A DNA stretch of 64,000 nt from positions 65,727,214 through 65,791,213 of the forward strand of contig OZ021732.1 of the NCBI GenBank assembly GCA_963978545.1. The letters run 5' to 3'. Below the pieces are notes generated by a model. That model was not told the DNA's origin. It did not search any database and worked only from the letters and a program-made list of their open reading frames with translations. Position numbers and translations under genes: made by a program. The stretch comes from Linyphia triangularis (Eukaryota > Arthropoda > Arachnida > Araneae > Linyphiidae). Shown here one piece after another: positions 38,778 to 49,101 of the stretch. Every line of letters starts with the position of its first letter. The first letter of the stretch is position 1.

Positions 38778-40706
38778 TTAATTAATATTAATCGGAGTTA
38801 AGTATGAAATTAATTGTTGTGGAGTATCATCTGTCATTATTTTACTGTTAAAACCAGTCCACATAGGAGTATTTAACAACCTAAAAGCATGACTTAGCAT
38901 CCAAATATTGTCAATTCGATCGTAAAGACTCTTATGCACAATTATATTAACTTCTTCCTCACTTTGAATTTCAATATTGCTAGTTTTTTTGAGTTTTTTA
39001 GCACACTGTGGCAACTCATACTGTATTGTTTCAAAAGATCGTCTTCTACGTTTATTTTTTTTAATAACTCCAGCTTCTTCTTCTTCTATTTCTTCTACAT
39101 TTTCATTTTCGATGTTTTGATATATGATTCCAACTGTATCATGGAGAGTGTCTTTTCCATTCTTGGTCTCAACAAATCGGTCATAATTATCAAATGCCAT
39201 ACCTGTCGAAAGATTTTCATTTCTATTAATTGCCTCTGGACATATTCCGGTGCGTAAAACTGATGAAAACGTTGCTTCTGTTTCAAGCTCTTCGATAGCA
39301 CTGTAACTAATACAATGACCGTAACGATTTATTATATCGATTACCTTCCGACTGCTTGTAAGACTTTTTAATGTCATGCCTAAGCAGATGTGTTTCGAAG
39401 TCTTAATGTTGCCATTGTGACTCATGTAAATTACGTCCTGTGACAGAGATTTCACGTGACGTTGAAAACTGTCACAATTCCGGAGTTTACGACTATAACC
39501 TCCAAGAATTGATGAAAAAAACTCGGAAACCATTGGTGGTGTTGAACATTCACCTTTGATTAGTCGTTGACTAGTTATATAATCAGGTAATTTCTTTTTT
39601 TGTATACCCAGAATCTCCTCTCTCAAAATGGCGGCGGCTGCTTGCAAAGTGTCTTGGTCTTTCAAGTGCGCAAATAACGATTCATCAATAGTTGAAATGC
39701 CTCTAGGGCAACAACTTTTTTTTTATTAGATATCAAAATTTGGATTTTATCATTAAATTTTCTGTGAATTTTTTCTTCTAAATAGTGTGTTGTGAATATT
39801 GATGTACTGTCCGAGCCTTCACTCAATTCTTTAAACATATCGAGATACTCTTTATGTAAGTATGTTAAAAAATAACAACGTCCTCGTTTTATTACATTTT
39901 CTTCAATTAAATTGCATATTTCTTTATAAACAGTATCATGTATTTCTCGAGAGATATGCCACGAAGTACGGACAGGACTTTTTATTAATGATCTTTTTCG
40001 AATTCTAAAATTTTGCCGGCAAACATCATGATAATAAATGTTACAAGAGAGAACACTTTGTATTTTTGTCAAAGTTTCATTGTAAATTTCAGTATCTGGC
40101 TTAAAGTTTGATAAAATACTTTTTTCAAATTGATCTTTTTCTGAAGTTCGTAATGGCTCATTCTTAGACCGATTTTGTTTCTTTTTTTTATTACAAAAAA
40201 AAACACAAATTCAGGTTGGCTGCAGCCACGGTATCAGAAGTCTGAGTATTCGATAATTCTGCTGAATCTTCAGATGGTCCTTCCTTCAACGGCTGATGTA
40301 CTTCAGCCTCGATATCTTTTTCCATGTCATCATGTGTCTCAGGAACGTTCACATCTTCTATAAGAGAATCATTCATCATTGTTTCATCAACTATTGTGCT
40401 ACTAGCTGATGCCGATGGTTGTTCAATTGAAGGCAAAGAAATACTAGATTGCGATGAAAAAATTTTCGTGATATCTGTAGAATTTTTTTTTTTTCAGCGC
40501 TGTAAACGTCTTGTAACAACTACTATGATAAGCACAATCAAAAATTTCGTCTGGTAGAATAATTTCTTTATATTTTAATTTATGAAGTTTCCGTAACCTT
40601 AAAATCTTTCGACATTTTGCCATTATCTCTTCCGAAAATATAAGTAATTTCTCAGTTTTTACATTGGCACAAAAACACGCTTCACTTTTTCTTTATCAAT
40701 CGACAT
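38778..40706 (-). pseudogene. PIN-like transposon-borne protein, N-terminal and central part (frameshifted)
   Basis: Joined frames read as follows. First a Cys/His segment (CFCANVKTEKLLIFSEEIM, then YHSSCYKTFTALKKK; ~40690-40490). Next a Ser/Glu-rich linker (40436-40191) and a second Cys/His segment (LNLCFFCNKK near 40205-40185, then CNIYYHDVCRQNF near 40046-40010). Then helical sequence, AAAAILREEI, and PPMVSEFFSSILGG. The last block is HICLGMTLKSLTSSRKVID, RYGHCISYSAIEELETEATF and GMAFDNYDRFVETKNGKDTL. It ends at a stop after a basic KKNKRRRR patch. Shifts lie at A/T-runs (39717-39724, ~40185-40200, 40485-40500). The central block is one I recall from repetitive arthropod proteins whose C-terminus carries the TGCDTTS region kept in element 1. 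Molecular function unknown. Confidence 0.65.
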
Positions 40707-41002
40707 AATGTCAGATATATATGACAAATAATAGACAAATGAAGAAAATAAAATAAAGCAGCACTATGTATTTTATAAAATTCACGAAACACGAGGTATC
40801 TGTATGAACGTTCACAAATATACTGAAAACATCAGGCATTAGCCGTTACGTTGGGGTTGTTACAAGGCCCTTCCAGGTATAAACCCTCCATTATTCGAAT
40901 GCTAGTAATATAACTGTAAGAGAACATACTATAGGTTAGAATGAGTACAATAGTAATACATAGGAAAAAGAAGAGAGATAGCTGTATAAAATCTGTGCCA
41001 AC

Positions 41003-41446
41003 CATCTGGCCGGATAGTAGCTAAGATTTTATTATTTGTTGATGTGTGTACGCAATGTAGACGTCTGCCGTGTTCAATATAAGTTTTTAAGACTATAATA
41101 AATAAAATATATCAATGGCAGATCTGGTCAAATACTTTCAAATTTTATTTTTTTTTAGCATTTTCAAAATTGTCTACCACAAAGTAAAATGCGCGATAAT
41201 GGTCTGCCATTCTTATTTTCCGATAGTAATAATAATATATTTTCAAATTTTAAAACGGCAGACGTGGTCAAATGGATTTAAAATTAGTCAAAAATCGATA
41301 CCTGTCTTACCTGAGCGCTCGACGCGTCCACCACTTTGAGCTTAGTGAGTCCCCTACTTATGTATGGTAGGTATAGGGGCCTTAAAGTACAAAAACTCAG
41401 GTCTGGTCAAATACATACAGGTAGCCGGCCATGGGCTCTTAGACTA
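41003..41446 (-). repeat. Right TIR of long-TIR element 2
   Basis: Reverse complement of 38221-38664 with very few differences. Confidence 0.95.
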
Positions 41447-41860
41447 TTTATAAAGGAAAGTTTTTGCAACCTTTCCTATATCTACAGGGTGGGAACCTCA
41501 GAGTGAAAAGGTTTACACACCCTTTACAGTGAAAACCTTTTGGCAAGCCTATTATGAAAAGGCTTATACAACCCTTACGGCAAAAACCGTGTGGCAGGCT
41601 TATCACGAAAAGGTTTACACACCCTTTACGGCGAAAACCTTGTGACAAGCTCATCCCGAAAAGGTTTACATACCCTTTACGGCGAAAGCCTTGTGGCAAA
41701 GGGGGTCATGAAATGGTTACCAAAAGCTTGACGTCTGGAGACTAGGACCCTTTCTTCAAGGTTTTATGATGGTTACTCCCTTGTCATCTGAACCTTACTC
41801 CCTTTTCGCTTGAGAGGTTTAGACAAGGGTTTTAAAAGGATAAAATGCTATCTGGGATAA
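41447..41860. repeat. 51-bp tandem array (4 units) and adjoining AAGG-rich segment
   Basis: Units of 51 bp (41501-41704): GAAAAGGTTTACACACCCTT, TACGGCGAAAACCTTGTG, then a variable end. Because 51 is a multiple of three, both strands stay open (17-residue repeats such as QGFRRKGYVNLF on the minus strand), but nothing suggests a gene. The segment ends with ATGCTATCTGGGAT (41845), mirroring the start of the repeat island at 27989. Confidence 0.75.
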
Positions 41861-42019
41861 TTACACATTCACAATTACGCTAAAAAAATTTGTATTGTTA
41901 GGTAAACATGTAAATATAACTTTCGGTTTCACTTTTTCATCTTATGGGAAACTAATCCTTTTACACAACGATTTCTTTATGAACTGTGACTTTTATTTAT
42001 TGAATGCACTGCATCATAT

Positions 42020-42477
42020 TGTTATGAATTTTTCCGCTGAGGCAATGATGGCACAGTTTTTAAGATGAAAACTTCTATTTATTCACTCTTCGCAGGCACA
42101 AAATTTATTCAAAAACAACAGTCGAATCAATCTCAAGCTTCAACACAAGCTTCAGTAAGAACAACTTCGAATACAGCGATTATACAAGCTCTCTCCAGTA
42201 AACAAAGCAATCAGCTCTCATCGAAGTCCGAAGTCAATCTGAAAACTTTCCCGATCTCCGGTCTTTAAATACTTGGCGCGAGAGGACATTCGCGAAATTT
42301 CTAGCCAATTCGTCGGAAAAGAAACATCTCGAAATTTCTCGATTGCTTTAGATGTTGCCACCTCTTTCTAACTTGTATAATCGCTGTTAATAAATAAAAT
42401 AAGATAAATATAAATTACAATAGAATTGTAAAATAATACGTCACTATTTACACTATATACAGACAATTTGTGCAACA
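42020..42477 (-). repeat. 3' LTR of the deleted Gypsy element
   Basis: About 458 bp, TG..CA ends, differing from the other LTR at a modest number of positions (for example GAGGACATTCG versus GAGTCATTCGG), so insertion is not very recent. Confidence 0.92.
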
Positions 42478-42564
42478 TTTCCCCCTTCTTAAAGACTGCA
42501 CGTCCTGGGCAGTGAAGTCCTTAAGAGGAAAGGCCATTTAATCACTTCTACTGTAATATGGGGC

Positions 42565-42775
42565 TCACCTATTGTAATGTACAACTCTAGGGTTACAGGA
42601 AGGTTTCCTTTGAATCCTTACCCCGACGTCGTTGAGCTTCTTAAGGATCCCATACGGCCCTTCCCAATTCATCTGGAGCATAGGGGAGAGTCCTTTCCGA
42701 CGTTTAGGATTCCATAACCACACTTTGTCACCTTTCTGGAATGAACGGTCAGTGGTCTTCATGCGCTCCGTCAGG
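42565..42775 (-). pseudogene. Integrase C-terminal fragment (Gypsy), left of the hAT insertion
   Basis: Reads ERMKTTDRSFQKGDKVWLWN, KGLSPMLQMNWEGPYGIL and VVHYNR, the SH3-like C-terminal part of a Gypsy integrase. A TAG stop follows VVHYNR where the family normally continues RLAPY, and the frame is open again after it. Confidence 0.8.
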
Positions 42776-44415
42776 CAATGGCGGATCCAGCCAGGGGGCG
42801 CGGGGGGTGCGCGCCCCTCTCTCAGCTTGAGTCTATATATTTTTAAAATAAGTTCACGTAATAAACATATTTCGACCTTCATCTAATTTCCGGAAAAAAA
42901 ACAGAAAAACAAAAATAAAAAGAGCTTATTTTTGGATCAAAGTTTTTTTTATAGCCTTCTCCCTTCTCATTCAAACGGACGTTGAAAGACTGTACAAGCA
43001 TTCAAACCTCCACCCCCTTGATCTTGAAGACATCTTCACGACACTTCAAAACACATCCCTTTCTGTTAAAAGTATCCTGGGATTGAATTATCAATAAATA
43101 TTCTTCCCGTTCTTCAAGACTAAAGATACCTTTTTCTGTCGGCTGAGAGGAAGAGATTTTGACTATCACATGCGTAATGTTCAACGCCAACTAGGGGGGG
43201 GGGGGGGGATGAGAGGTTGACCGTTTGGGTTAATCTCCCTCCTCGGAAATTGCTACCTTCATTCAGCTGGACATGGTAATTGGCTAAATTTTAAAGTTTT
43301 GATAGAAAGGAAAAAGTAGGTTGTTTATAAACTGCATAAGAACTCGTCCAGCTCTAGCTCGTGCTTCGGCTTGTAAATAAGCGCCATGTTTGAATTCAGA
43401 TGTATGGCAATTTTTTACAAGAAATAGACTTGCAAACTTATAATTATTAGTAAAACATTCTCTTTGGAAAACAGTTTTTCCCTACATACTTTAGAATACT
43501 CGAGTAGCTATGGATTATCCAATAAAACTACGTATTTTTACTTATTAAGCTCACTGTATTAATATTTTATGAATAGGTTAAATTTTGATGTACAATTACT
43601 GATTTTCCATTTTTATGTAAGTATAGTATAGGATTTATACTTAGTCAGTTAGTCACAAATAATAGTAGCAAGTTCCCACTTTCATTGTAATTTCTTCAGT
43701 ATAATCGATACTTCAGGGAATGTAGCTTGCAAAAATGTTTAAAATGCACGATACATTTTGAATACAATTTGTTTTTAAAATAAAACAGGTAATAAAAAAA
43801 CCAAAGGACAGTGTTAACGCGACCTAACCGCTACCACGCCAACCTTACTAGTCAGAAATGTGACGAAAGAGTCAATCAATGACTATGGATAATCTCAAAG
43901 TATATTTCTTAAACACTGTCTAGCTGCTTTTTTTTTTTTTTTTTAATAATTTCGTCCTGGCTAAGACACAATCTTGTGCCCCCCCTCAGGAAAATCCTAG
44001 ATCCACCACTGGGTGAAAGTTGGTGGATTGCGCAGTGACTGTAGCATATGTTGTATTATCTTTCAGAGATAATTTTGCTTCTTCAGTATAATCGATACCT
44101 CCAGAAATGTAGCTAGCTAAAATTTTCAATATGTATGGTACATTTTCAATACAATTTTTTTATTAAATAAAATAGTTAATGAAAAAACAAAAGGACAATG
44201 TTAACCAACCTACGCTAGGCTATCAAGTCGGAGGTGTGACGAATGAGGTGGGGGGGGGGGTGTCAATCAATGGGTATGGATGATCTTGAAATATATTTTT
44301 GAACACTACTTGGATTTCCTTTAAAAAAGCTTTTTTTAAATATTCAATTTCGTCCTGACTAAGGCACGGCAAATTGTTGCGTCCCTCCCTCAGGAAAATC
44401 CTGGATCCGCCACTG
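42776..44415. mobile_element. Nonautonomous hAT element inside the Gypsy integrase
   Basis: TIRs CAATGGCGGATCCAG and complement of CAGTGGCGGATCCAG (14/15), with an exact 8-bp duplication CCGTCAGG (42768-42775, 44416-44423). The right ~330 bp is present twice (43685-44013 and 44090-44415), each copy ending in a CCTCAGGAAAATCC terminus, so it has a duplicated end. G-runs at 43193-43208 and 44250-44259. No transposase seen. Confidence 0.93.
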
Positions 44416-44423
44416 CCGTCAGG

Positions 44424-44700
44424 ATGTGGATTCTCTCTCTGGCGAACCGATGTACGGCTTCCAAACGTGCCTGCAGATCATCTAGATACTGGACAGGCGA
44501 GGAAGGAGTGTCCGGTGGTCGTCCAAAGTGGAGGTTGCAGGAGAGCCTAAGGTCTCTTCCGAACATCTTTAGCGATGGAGAAAATCCGGTGGTCTCGTGA
44601 GTTGCACTCCCAAATGCCAACAGAAGCGATAAAAGTTTTTGAACCTCGACTTGTTGGTTGCAGGACTTTGAGATTGGTTGTTGAGCAGAAAACGTGGGTT
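44424..44700 (-). pseudogene. Integrase fragment (Gypsy), right of the hAT insertion
   Basis: Reads LLSLLLAFGSATHETTGFSP, LKMFGRDLRLSCNLHFGRP and ARLEAVHRFARERIHIL, the segment after the catalytic domain in Gypsy integrases. It joins 42775 in phase once the hAT and one TSD are subtracted. The deletion breakpoint with the gag-protease ORF lies near 44690-44740. Confidence 0.8.
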
Positions 44701-46818
44701 TCCGAACTTGAACTCCTTCTTGGGTGAACGTCGGCAGTTCTCTGAACATGGGCGTCCGGAAGAAGCGTACGCATTCCTTTTCAACAGAGCATCATCTCCA
44801 GTAAACTGTTCTGTGACTGCACTAGAATCGTTCACAGGTGCAGCTGGTATATCCCGGGACCTCCGTTCGACGCTTGTAACAGGAGCACGGGTGCCGATTG
44901 CCTGTTCACTAACTTTGTTCATTCCCACACGAACCACTTCCTGGGAGGGTTTCATCAACGTTGCTTTCTTCGGTTCTCTTTCCGGGGCTGGGGAGGTACT
45001 TTTCATAGATGTGGACTCTGCCTCTACAAATCTGGAGATCCTCGCGAACTCTTCAGCATTCTCTAAGGCATTGTCTTCATGAGCCATAATCCGATATACG
45101 CACAGCTCTTTCCTGTCTAGATCGTGTAAAGGAACTTCACCTCTCCATGTTTGCAGCTTGCCTTTCTGAAAATTCAGCGTAATTCCATTTTTCTTCAAAA
45201 AGTCTAGTCCGAGAATGCACGGATCTACAATTTCGGCAACATAAACGGTGTGCTTGAAGGTGTTAAATCCAAAGGCAATGTCCACTTCCAATTTTGCTTG
45301 CACGGAGATACTGCCACCAGACACAGTTTGTAGCGAAACAGAGGGCGCTGTGTAGAGAAGTCGGCTGTTCAGACTACGAGCTACGTCCGTCCTTACGATC
45401 GTTACGTTCGCTCCCGAATCGACGACTAAACGACATGGAGTTCCGTTGATCTCCCCCTTCACGAATAAACCCTGGTTTCCTCCTTGACAGGATGCGACGT
45501 GGAAACGGCTGGTCGGGACTTCACCTGTTCTACATTGCAGCTTCTGCCCTGCGAGATGACATCTTCTAAGATTCAATTGCTGAGATTCCGTGGTAGTGCT
45601 TTCCCTTCTATTTTTCAAATCAAGGCAGTTACGGCGTAAATGCCCTTTCCTTTTGCAGTAGCAGCAAATGACTCTTCGATCTCTGGCTCCTGGATAGCTT
45701 CTCATCATTCTATCAATTTTGCTTTCCAGTTCTCGAATCTTGCTGGTGACAAGGTCAGAAGAATCCTCGGCTGATGCACCACGCACACATCGTCGGTCTT
45801 TTCCAGAAGCTAGCTGCGCGGCTTCTACTCTCATGGCGTACACGAGGGCAGACTTCAGGTTTTTGTTTTGGGATAACCTTACCGCCTGCTGCACATCGGG
45901 ATCTTGAATAGCGTCGATGAAATACTGCAGTGAAAGATCGTCTCGCACATCCGGGGGACAGTCGGGAATAGCAAGGAGCGACAGTCTTTCCACATCCGAT
46001 GCCAATTCTTGAAGAGTTTCATTGGCCTTCTGCTGTCTCACTTTCAATTGCAGTCTGTTGTAATCCTTTAGATGCTGCTCCCCAAACCTTAACTCCAACG
46101 CACTTACCAGCGCCACGAATTCTCCCAGCTTCTCTTCAGGTAGTGTCTGTAAAATGTCAGCAGCTTCACCTCGAAGAGATGCTGCGAGATGGAATGCTTT
46201 CGAAGTATCGTCCCAACCATTCGCAGAAGCAATCATTTCAAACTGCGTTTGATAAACGCGCCAAGACGACCTCCCATCAAAAGTGGCCACTTTGATGTTG
46301 GAACGTGGCGCAATAAAGGGAGTGGAAACATTATCCCAATTAGGCGTTGCAATTGTCACAGCTTCGCGAGTTTCCATTTTTCGCAGCCTTTCTTCTACAA
46401 GGTCAATGAATTTGTCTTGCTCTTCCTTTAAGGTGGAAACATTTTCTTCGATTTCAATCCTCACAGTCACAAGATCTTCTTTGACTTCCGAAATATCAGC
46501 CTTCATTGACTGAATGACATTTTCCGTGCGCTCTATAAATCCGTCAACGGACGCAGAAGGCGATTCTTGTCTGGAGGCTAAAATTTTAATGTCCGACGAT
46601 GTTGCTTCTTGGCTGGCGGCGAGTTCGGCGTTAGTCGTTTCTTGGCGGGCTTGTCCGGCTTTTATTTCGGTGGCGGTGGACTCTTGGCTGACTTTTATTT
46701 CGGCGGCGGTGGTTTCCAGTTGGGCCTTCATTCCAGCAATCATTTCCACCTTCATTTCAGCAATCATTTCCATCAGTTGCTTCGTTTGGTCTTCCATCAT
46801 TCCTCTAGTAATTGGCAT
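44569..46818 (-). CDS. Gypsy gag-protease ORF (749 codons)
   Basis: Starts MPITRGMMEDQTKQ, 33 bp inside the 5' LTR. Residues ~10-150 are a long coiled coil with repeated KAxQxETTxxE-like units. Residues ~175-340 are a gag capsid-like helical region (SSWRVYQTQFEMIA to YAMRVEAAQ). A zinc knuckle C385-x2-C388-x4-H393-x4-C398 follows. A retropepsin domain has the active site VVDSGAN (D467) and the ILGLDFL flap-end motif (535-541). Beyond ~590 there is a Pro/Ser/Glu-rich linker, then about 60 residues read in a frame unlike pol, up to a stop in integrase DNA. The ORF is open throughout; it could still supply structural proteins in trans. Confidence 0.88.
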   Translation of the reverse strand: MPITRGMMEDQTKQLMEMIAEMKVEMIAGMKAQLETTAAEIKVSQESTATEIKAGQARQETTNAELAASQEATSSDIKILASRQESPSASVDGFIERTENVIQSMKADISEVKEDLVTVRIEIEENVSTLKEEQDKFIDLVEERLRKMETREAVTIATPNWDNVSTPFIAPRSNIKVATFDGRSSWRVYQTQFEMIASANGWDDTSKAFHLAASLRGEAADILQTLPEEKLGEFVALVSALELRFGEQHLKDYNRLQLKVRQQKANETLQELASDVERLSLLAIPDCPPDVRDDLSLQYFIDAIQDPDVQQAVRLSQNKNLKSALVYAMRVEAAQLASGKDRRCVRGASAEDSSDLVTSKIRELESKIDRMMRSYPGARDRRVICCYCKRKGHLRRNCLDLKNRRESTTTESQQLNLRRCHLAGQKLQCRTGEVPTSRFHVASCQGGNQGLFVKGEINGTPCRLVVDSGANVTIVRTDVARSLNSRLLYTAPSVSLQTVSGGSISVQAKLEVDIAFGFNTFKHTVYVAEIVDPCILGLDFLKKNGITLNFQKGKLQTWRGEVPLHDLDRKELCVYRIMAHEDNALENAEEFARISRFVEAESTSMKSTSPAPEREPKKATLMKPSQEVVRVGMNKVSEQAIGTRAPVTSVERRSRDIPAAPVNDSSAVTEQFTGDDALLKRNAYASSGRPCSENCRRSPKKEFKFGNPRFLLNNQSQSPATNKSRFKNFYRFCWHLGVQLTRPPDFLHR

Positions 46819-46850
46819 TCGAAATTATGAAATCCCACTTCTGACACCAC

Positions 46851-47306
46851 TGTTATGAATTTTTCCGCTGAGGCAATGATGGCACAGTTTTTAAGATGAA
46901 AACTTCTATTTATTCACTCTTCACAGGCACAAAATTTATTCAAAAACAACAGTCGAATCAATCTCAAGCTTCAACACAAGCTTCAGTAAGAACAACTTCG
47001 AATACAGCGATTATACAAGCTCTCTCCAGTAAACAAAGCAATCAGCTCTCATCGATGTCCGAAGTCAATCTGAAAAATTCCCGATCTCCGGTCTTTAAAT
47101 ACTTGGCGCGAGAGTCATTCGGGAAATTTCCAGCCAATTCGTCAGAAAAGAAACATCTCGAAATTTCTCGATTGCTTTAGGTGTTGCCACGTCTTTCTAA
47201 CTTGTACAATCGTTGTAAATAAATAAAATAAGATAAAAATAAATTACAATAGAATTTTAAAATAATACGTCACTATTTACACTATATACAGACAATTTGT
47301 GCAACA
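46851..47306 (-). repeat. 5' LTR of the deleted Gypsy element
   Basis: About 456 bp, TG..CA ends, pairs with 42020-42477. Confidence 0.92.
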
Positions 47307-47707
47307 ATACCATTGACTGGTTTCTTAACATTGAAACCAAATTAGAGAATCAACAACGTTTTTCCATTTCCGGAGAGAAGAGCACACATGCTTTCATTCA
47401 AAACTTGATCACCTAACTTGACTCATCCTTCCTCTCCAGAAAATACTGACTTCACGAAAACATTTCTTAAAAATTCAGACACCTCAATTGCCTCTTCTAA
47501 AGTGGTAATTATTAATTAATTATTAAATGGCAGTCTGTAGGCTAATTGAAATTTAATCGAAAATTCCGCGATACACACAATAATCAAGGAAAACGAAACG
47601 GGTACCCACACGAACTTTCATTTTGAAGTCATTCAAACACAAATAAATAGTTTTAGAAACTAAAATCAATGCAAACTATAATTAGACAGTGTTAGAAAAG
47701 AACTTAC
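47307..47707. other. Probable intron of the THAP gene
   Basis: Lies downstream of the THAP exon donor on the minus strand. No second exon with the family's F..FP continuation was found here. Confidence 0.4.
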
Positions 47708-47787
47708 CTGCAAAATGAAATTTTTGGAGCAGTACGTGCTATTTTTGCCGGGTGATTTGTGCATCCAAATGCGGAGCAAGCAGCCAT
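47708..47787 (-). CDS. THAP-domain protein, first coding exon
   Basis: The minus strand reads ACAATGG start context, then MAACSAFGCTNHPAKIARTA, PKISFC, and donor CAG|GTAAGT. The C-x4-C spacing near the N-terminus, the GCTN motif and the (I)SF residues at the exon end match the start of THAP zinc fingers (C2CH DNA-binding domain). THAP genes often have an intron at this point. The Cys after ISF, where His or Phe is usual, is odd. Function beyond DNA binding cannot be told; it could be a host THAP gene or a P-element-derived gene. The rest was not found in the window; the intron to the left holds the Gypsy element and probably more. Confidence 0.65.
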
Positions 47788-47936
47788 TGTCTAAACAAAA
47801 TGCGTTTATGTTTTGAAATTATGTGTCCCACAATTCCTCGCGCGTTTGCTCGCTCGTTTTCGGTCAGGGATTTGGAGGTTTATGATCAGTCTGCTTTATT
47901 ATTTGGTCTATGGCTGCCACAGTCAAGACGCGTTGA
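47788..47936 (-). promoter_or_regulatory. 5' UTR / promoter-proximal region of the THAP gene
   Basis: CpG-richer sequence upstream of the ATG (GAGCGAGCAAACGCGCGAGG). A LINE inserted 150 bp upstream of the start codon. Flank sequence continues at 49102. Confidence 0.4.
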
Positions 47937-49090
47937 AAGCAGACCTTCTGCCATTAAGTAAGAGAAGAGAGACTTGTCTTGTGAAATACTTTAGTAAACT
48001 ACTTAGTTATGGGACCCAAAACAGAACTGCTGATTACATCTTACATTGGACTGATAATCAAAGACTAAGAAGAGATAGCCCCTTTTCGCGTGCAATTTCC
48101 TTAAACGCAGTCCATCAAGATGTAGAACACCATTCCCTTAAAACTTGCGTTGATCCCTCACGAGGGATTCCGCGAGTGCACTTTTGCCCGTCTTTAGCAA
48201 TAAGCACAACTAAAACTTCGTACGTTCCTGAATTGCTACAACAGCTGGCTCTCGAGATCATAAACAATATCCCTAAGGAGGGAATCCAAATCTATACTGA
48301 TGGTAGCAGGGATGAGCAGAATCGGACTGGAAGTGGAGTCTACATCAAGAGACCAGATGGCGACATAAATATTAAAAGGAGAAACCCGGATTATTGTTCC
48401 GTCTTCCGTTCGGAGCTTTTGGCTATCGAGGCGGGACTGAATGCAATTGAAGACTTTTCGCATTTAGACCCCATCTGGATCCTTACGGATAGTAGAAGTT
48501 CTATCGAATATTTGAGTTCATGGTCCAGAGTGGGTGATAGGGCTGGTACGGCAATCTTGAAACGTATGTGTAAACTTTCCGAAACGCGAGATATTTACCT
48601 GCAGTGGATCCCGTCCCATGTATAGGTCTTTATGGCAATGAGATCGCTGACTCGCTGGCAAAACTTGGCACACATGAACCCCTGCCAGATAACTTGGTAC
48701 TTACTTCCTCGGAAATTCACTCCATTAGAAAGAAACGTGTACAGCTGGACTGGATTGTTCCCCCGGTGCACACCTGGTAGTCTGGGGAAAAGCCGGGACG
48801 CGCTTTGACCTTCAGAGGAGATAGAGGTGATCAGACTGCGTACACAAGATTTATCAGTGGTCACCTAAGGTGTATGCGATATGAACATAAAAGAAAGGTC
48901 TATCCAACTTGCAATAAGTGTTTCACCGGTGCAGCTAGCCCGGCTCACCTCCTTAGCTGCATGCATTTTGAAAAAGAAGATTTCCTGCGCGACCCAGTCT
49001 TGTTCTTCGACCTCCTGAGGGTGGGTGGACTCATGGACCTGGTCTAGCTCCGCTAGACCAGTTGGGATAAGAAACAACAACAACAACAAC
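47937..49090 (+). mobile_element. 5'-truncated LINE with RNase H domain (I/Jockey-group-like)
   Basis: Begins within ORF2 (open to 48625). It carries an RNase H domain: IYTDGSRDEQNRTGSGVYIK, FRSELLAIEAG and WILTDSRSS, with acidic residues at TDGS, E of SELLA and TDSRS. After a frameshift it shows a zinc-knuckle-like CNKC..SPAHLLSC near 48916-48960 and ends in (CAA)n at 49073-49090. An exact 11-bp duplication AGACGCGTTGA (47926-47936, 49091-49101) shows target-primed insertion. RNase H in a LINE suggests the I group; exact clade not assigned. Confidence 0.9.
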
Positions 49091-49101
49091 AGACGCGTTG
49101 A

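Larger units (their letters stand above)
38221..41446 (-). mobile_element. Long-TIR element 2 carrying the N-terminal half of the same protein family
   Basis: Perfectly paired 444-bp arms (38221-38664 and 41003-41446), starting TAGTCTAAGAGCCCATGGCC at both ends. The arms are much better conserved than those of element 1. Border bases allow only a 3-bp TTT duplication. The minus strand between the arms carries a nearly continuous coding region (40706-38778) broken mainly at A-runs. Element 1 (22057-25082) has the same layout and TIR size and keeps the complementary C-terminal part. Confidence 0.85.
42020..47306 (-). mobile_element. Ty3/Gypsy LTR retrotransposon, internally deleted
   Basis: Minus-strand element with two LTRs (42020-42477 and 46851-47306; TGTTATGAA..GCAACA). 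A primer-binding-site-like TGGTGTCAGAAGTGGG follows the 5' LTR (46849-46834). A purine tract AAGAAGGGGGAAA precedes the 3' LTR (42490-42478). It encodes gag and protease, then jumps directly to the distal part of integrase; reverse transcriptase, RNase H and the integrase catalytic core are missing. A hAT element (42776-44415) lies in the integrase remnant. Flanks ATAT/ATAC allow a 4-bp duplication with one mismatch. Confidence 0.9.

Noticed and set aside
41448..41745. ORFs with 17-residue repeats on both strands
   Set aside because: By-product of a 51-bp tandem unit; no start context, domain or flanking gene.
44678..46858. Several plus-strand ORFs of 60-134 codons
   Set aside because: Antisense shadows of the Gypsy gag-protease ORF.
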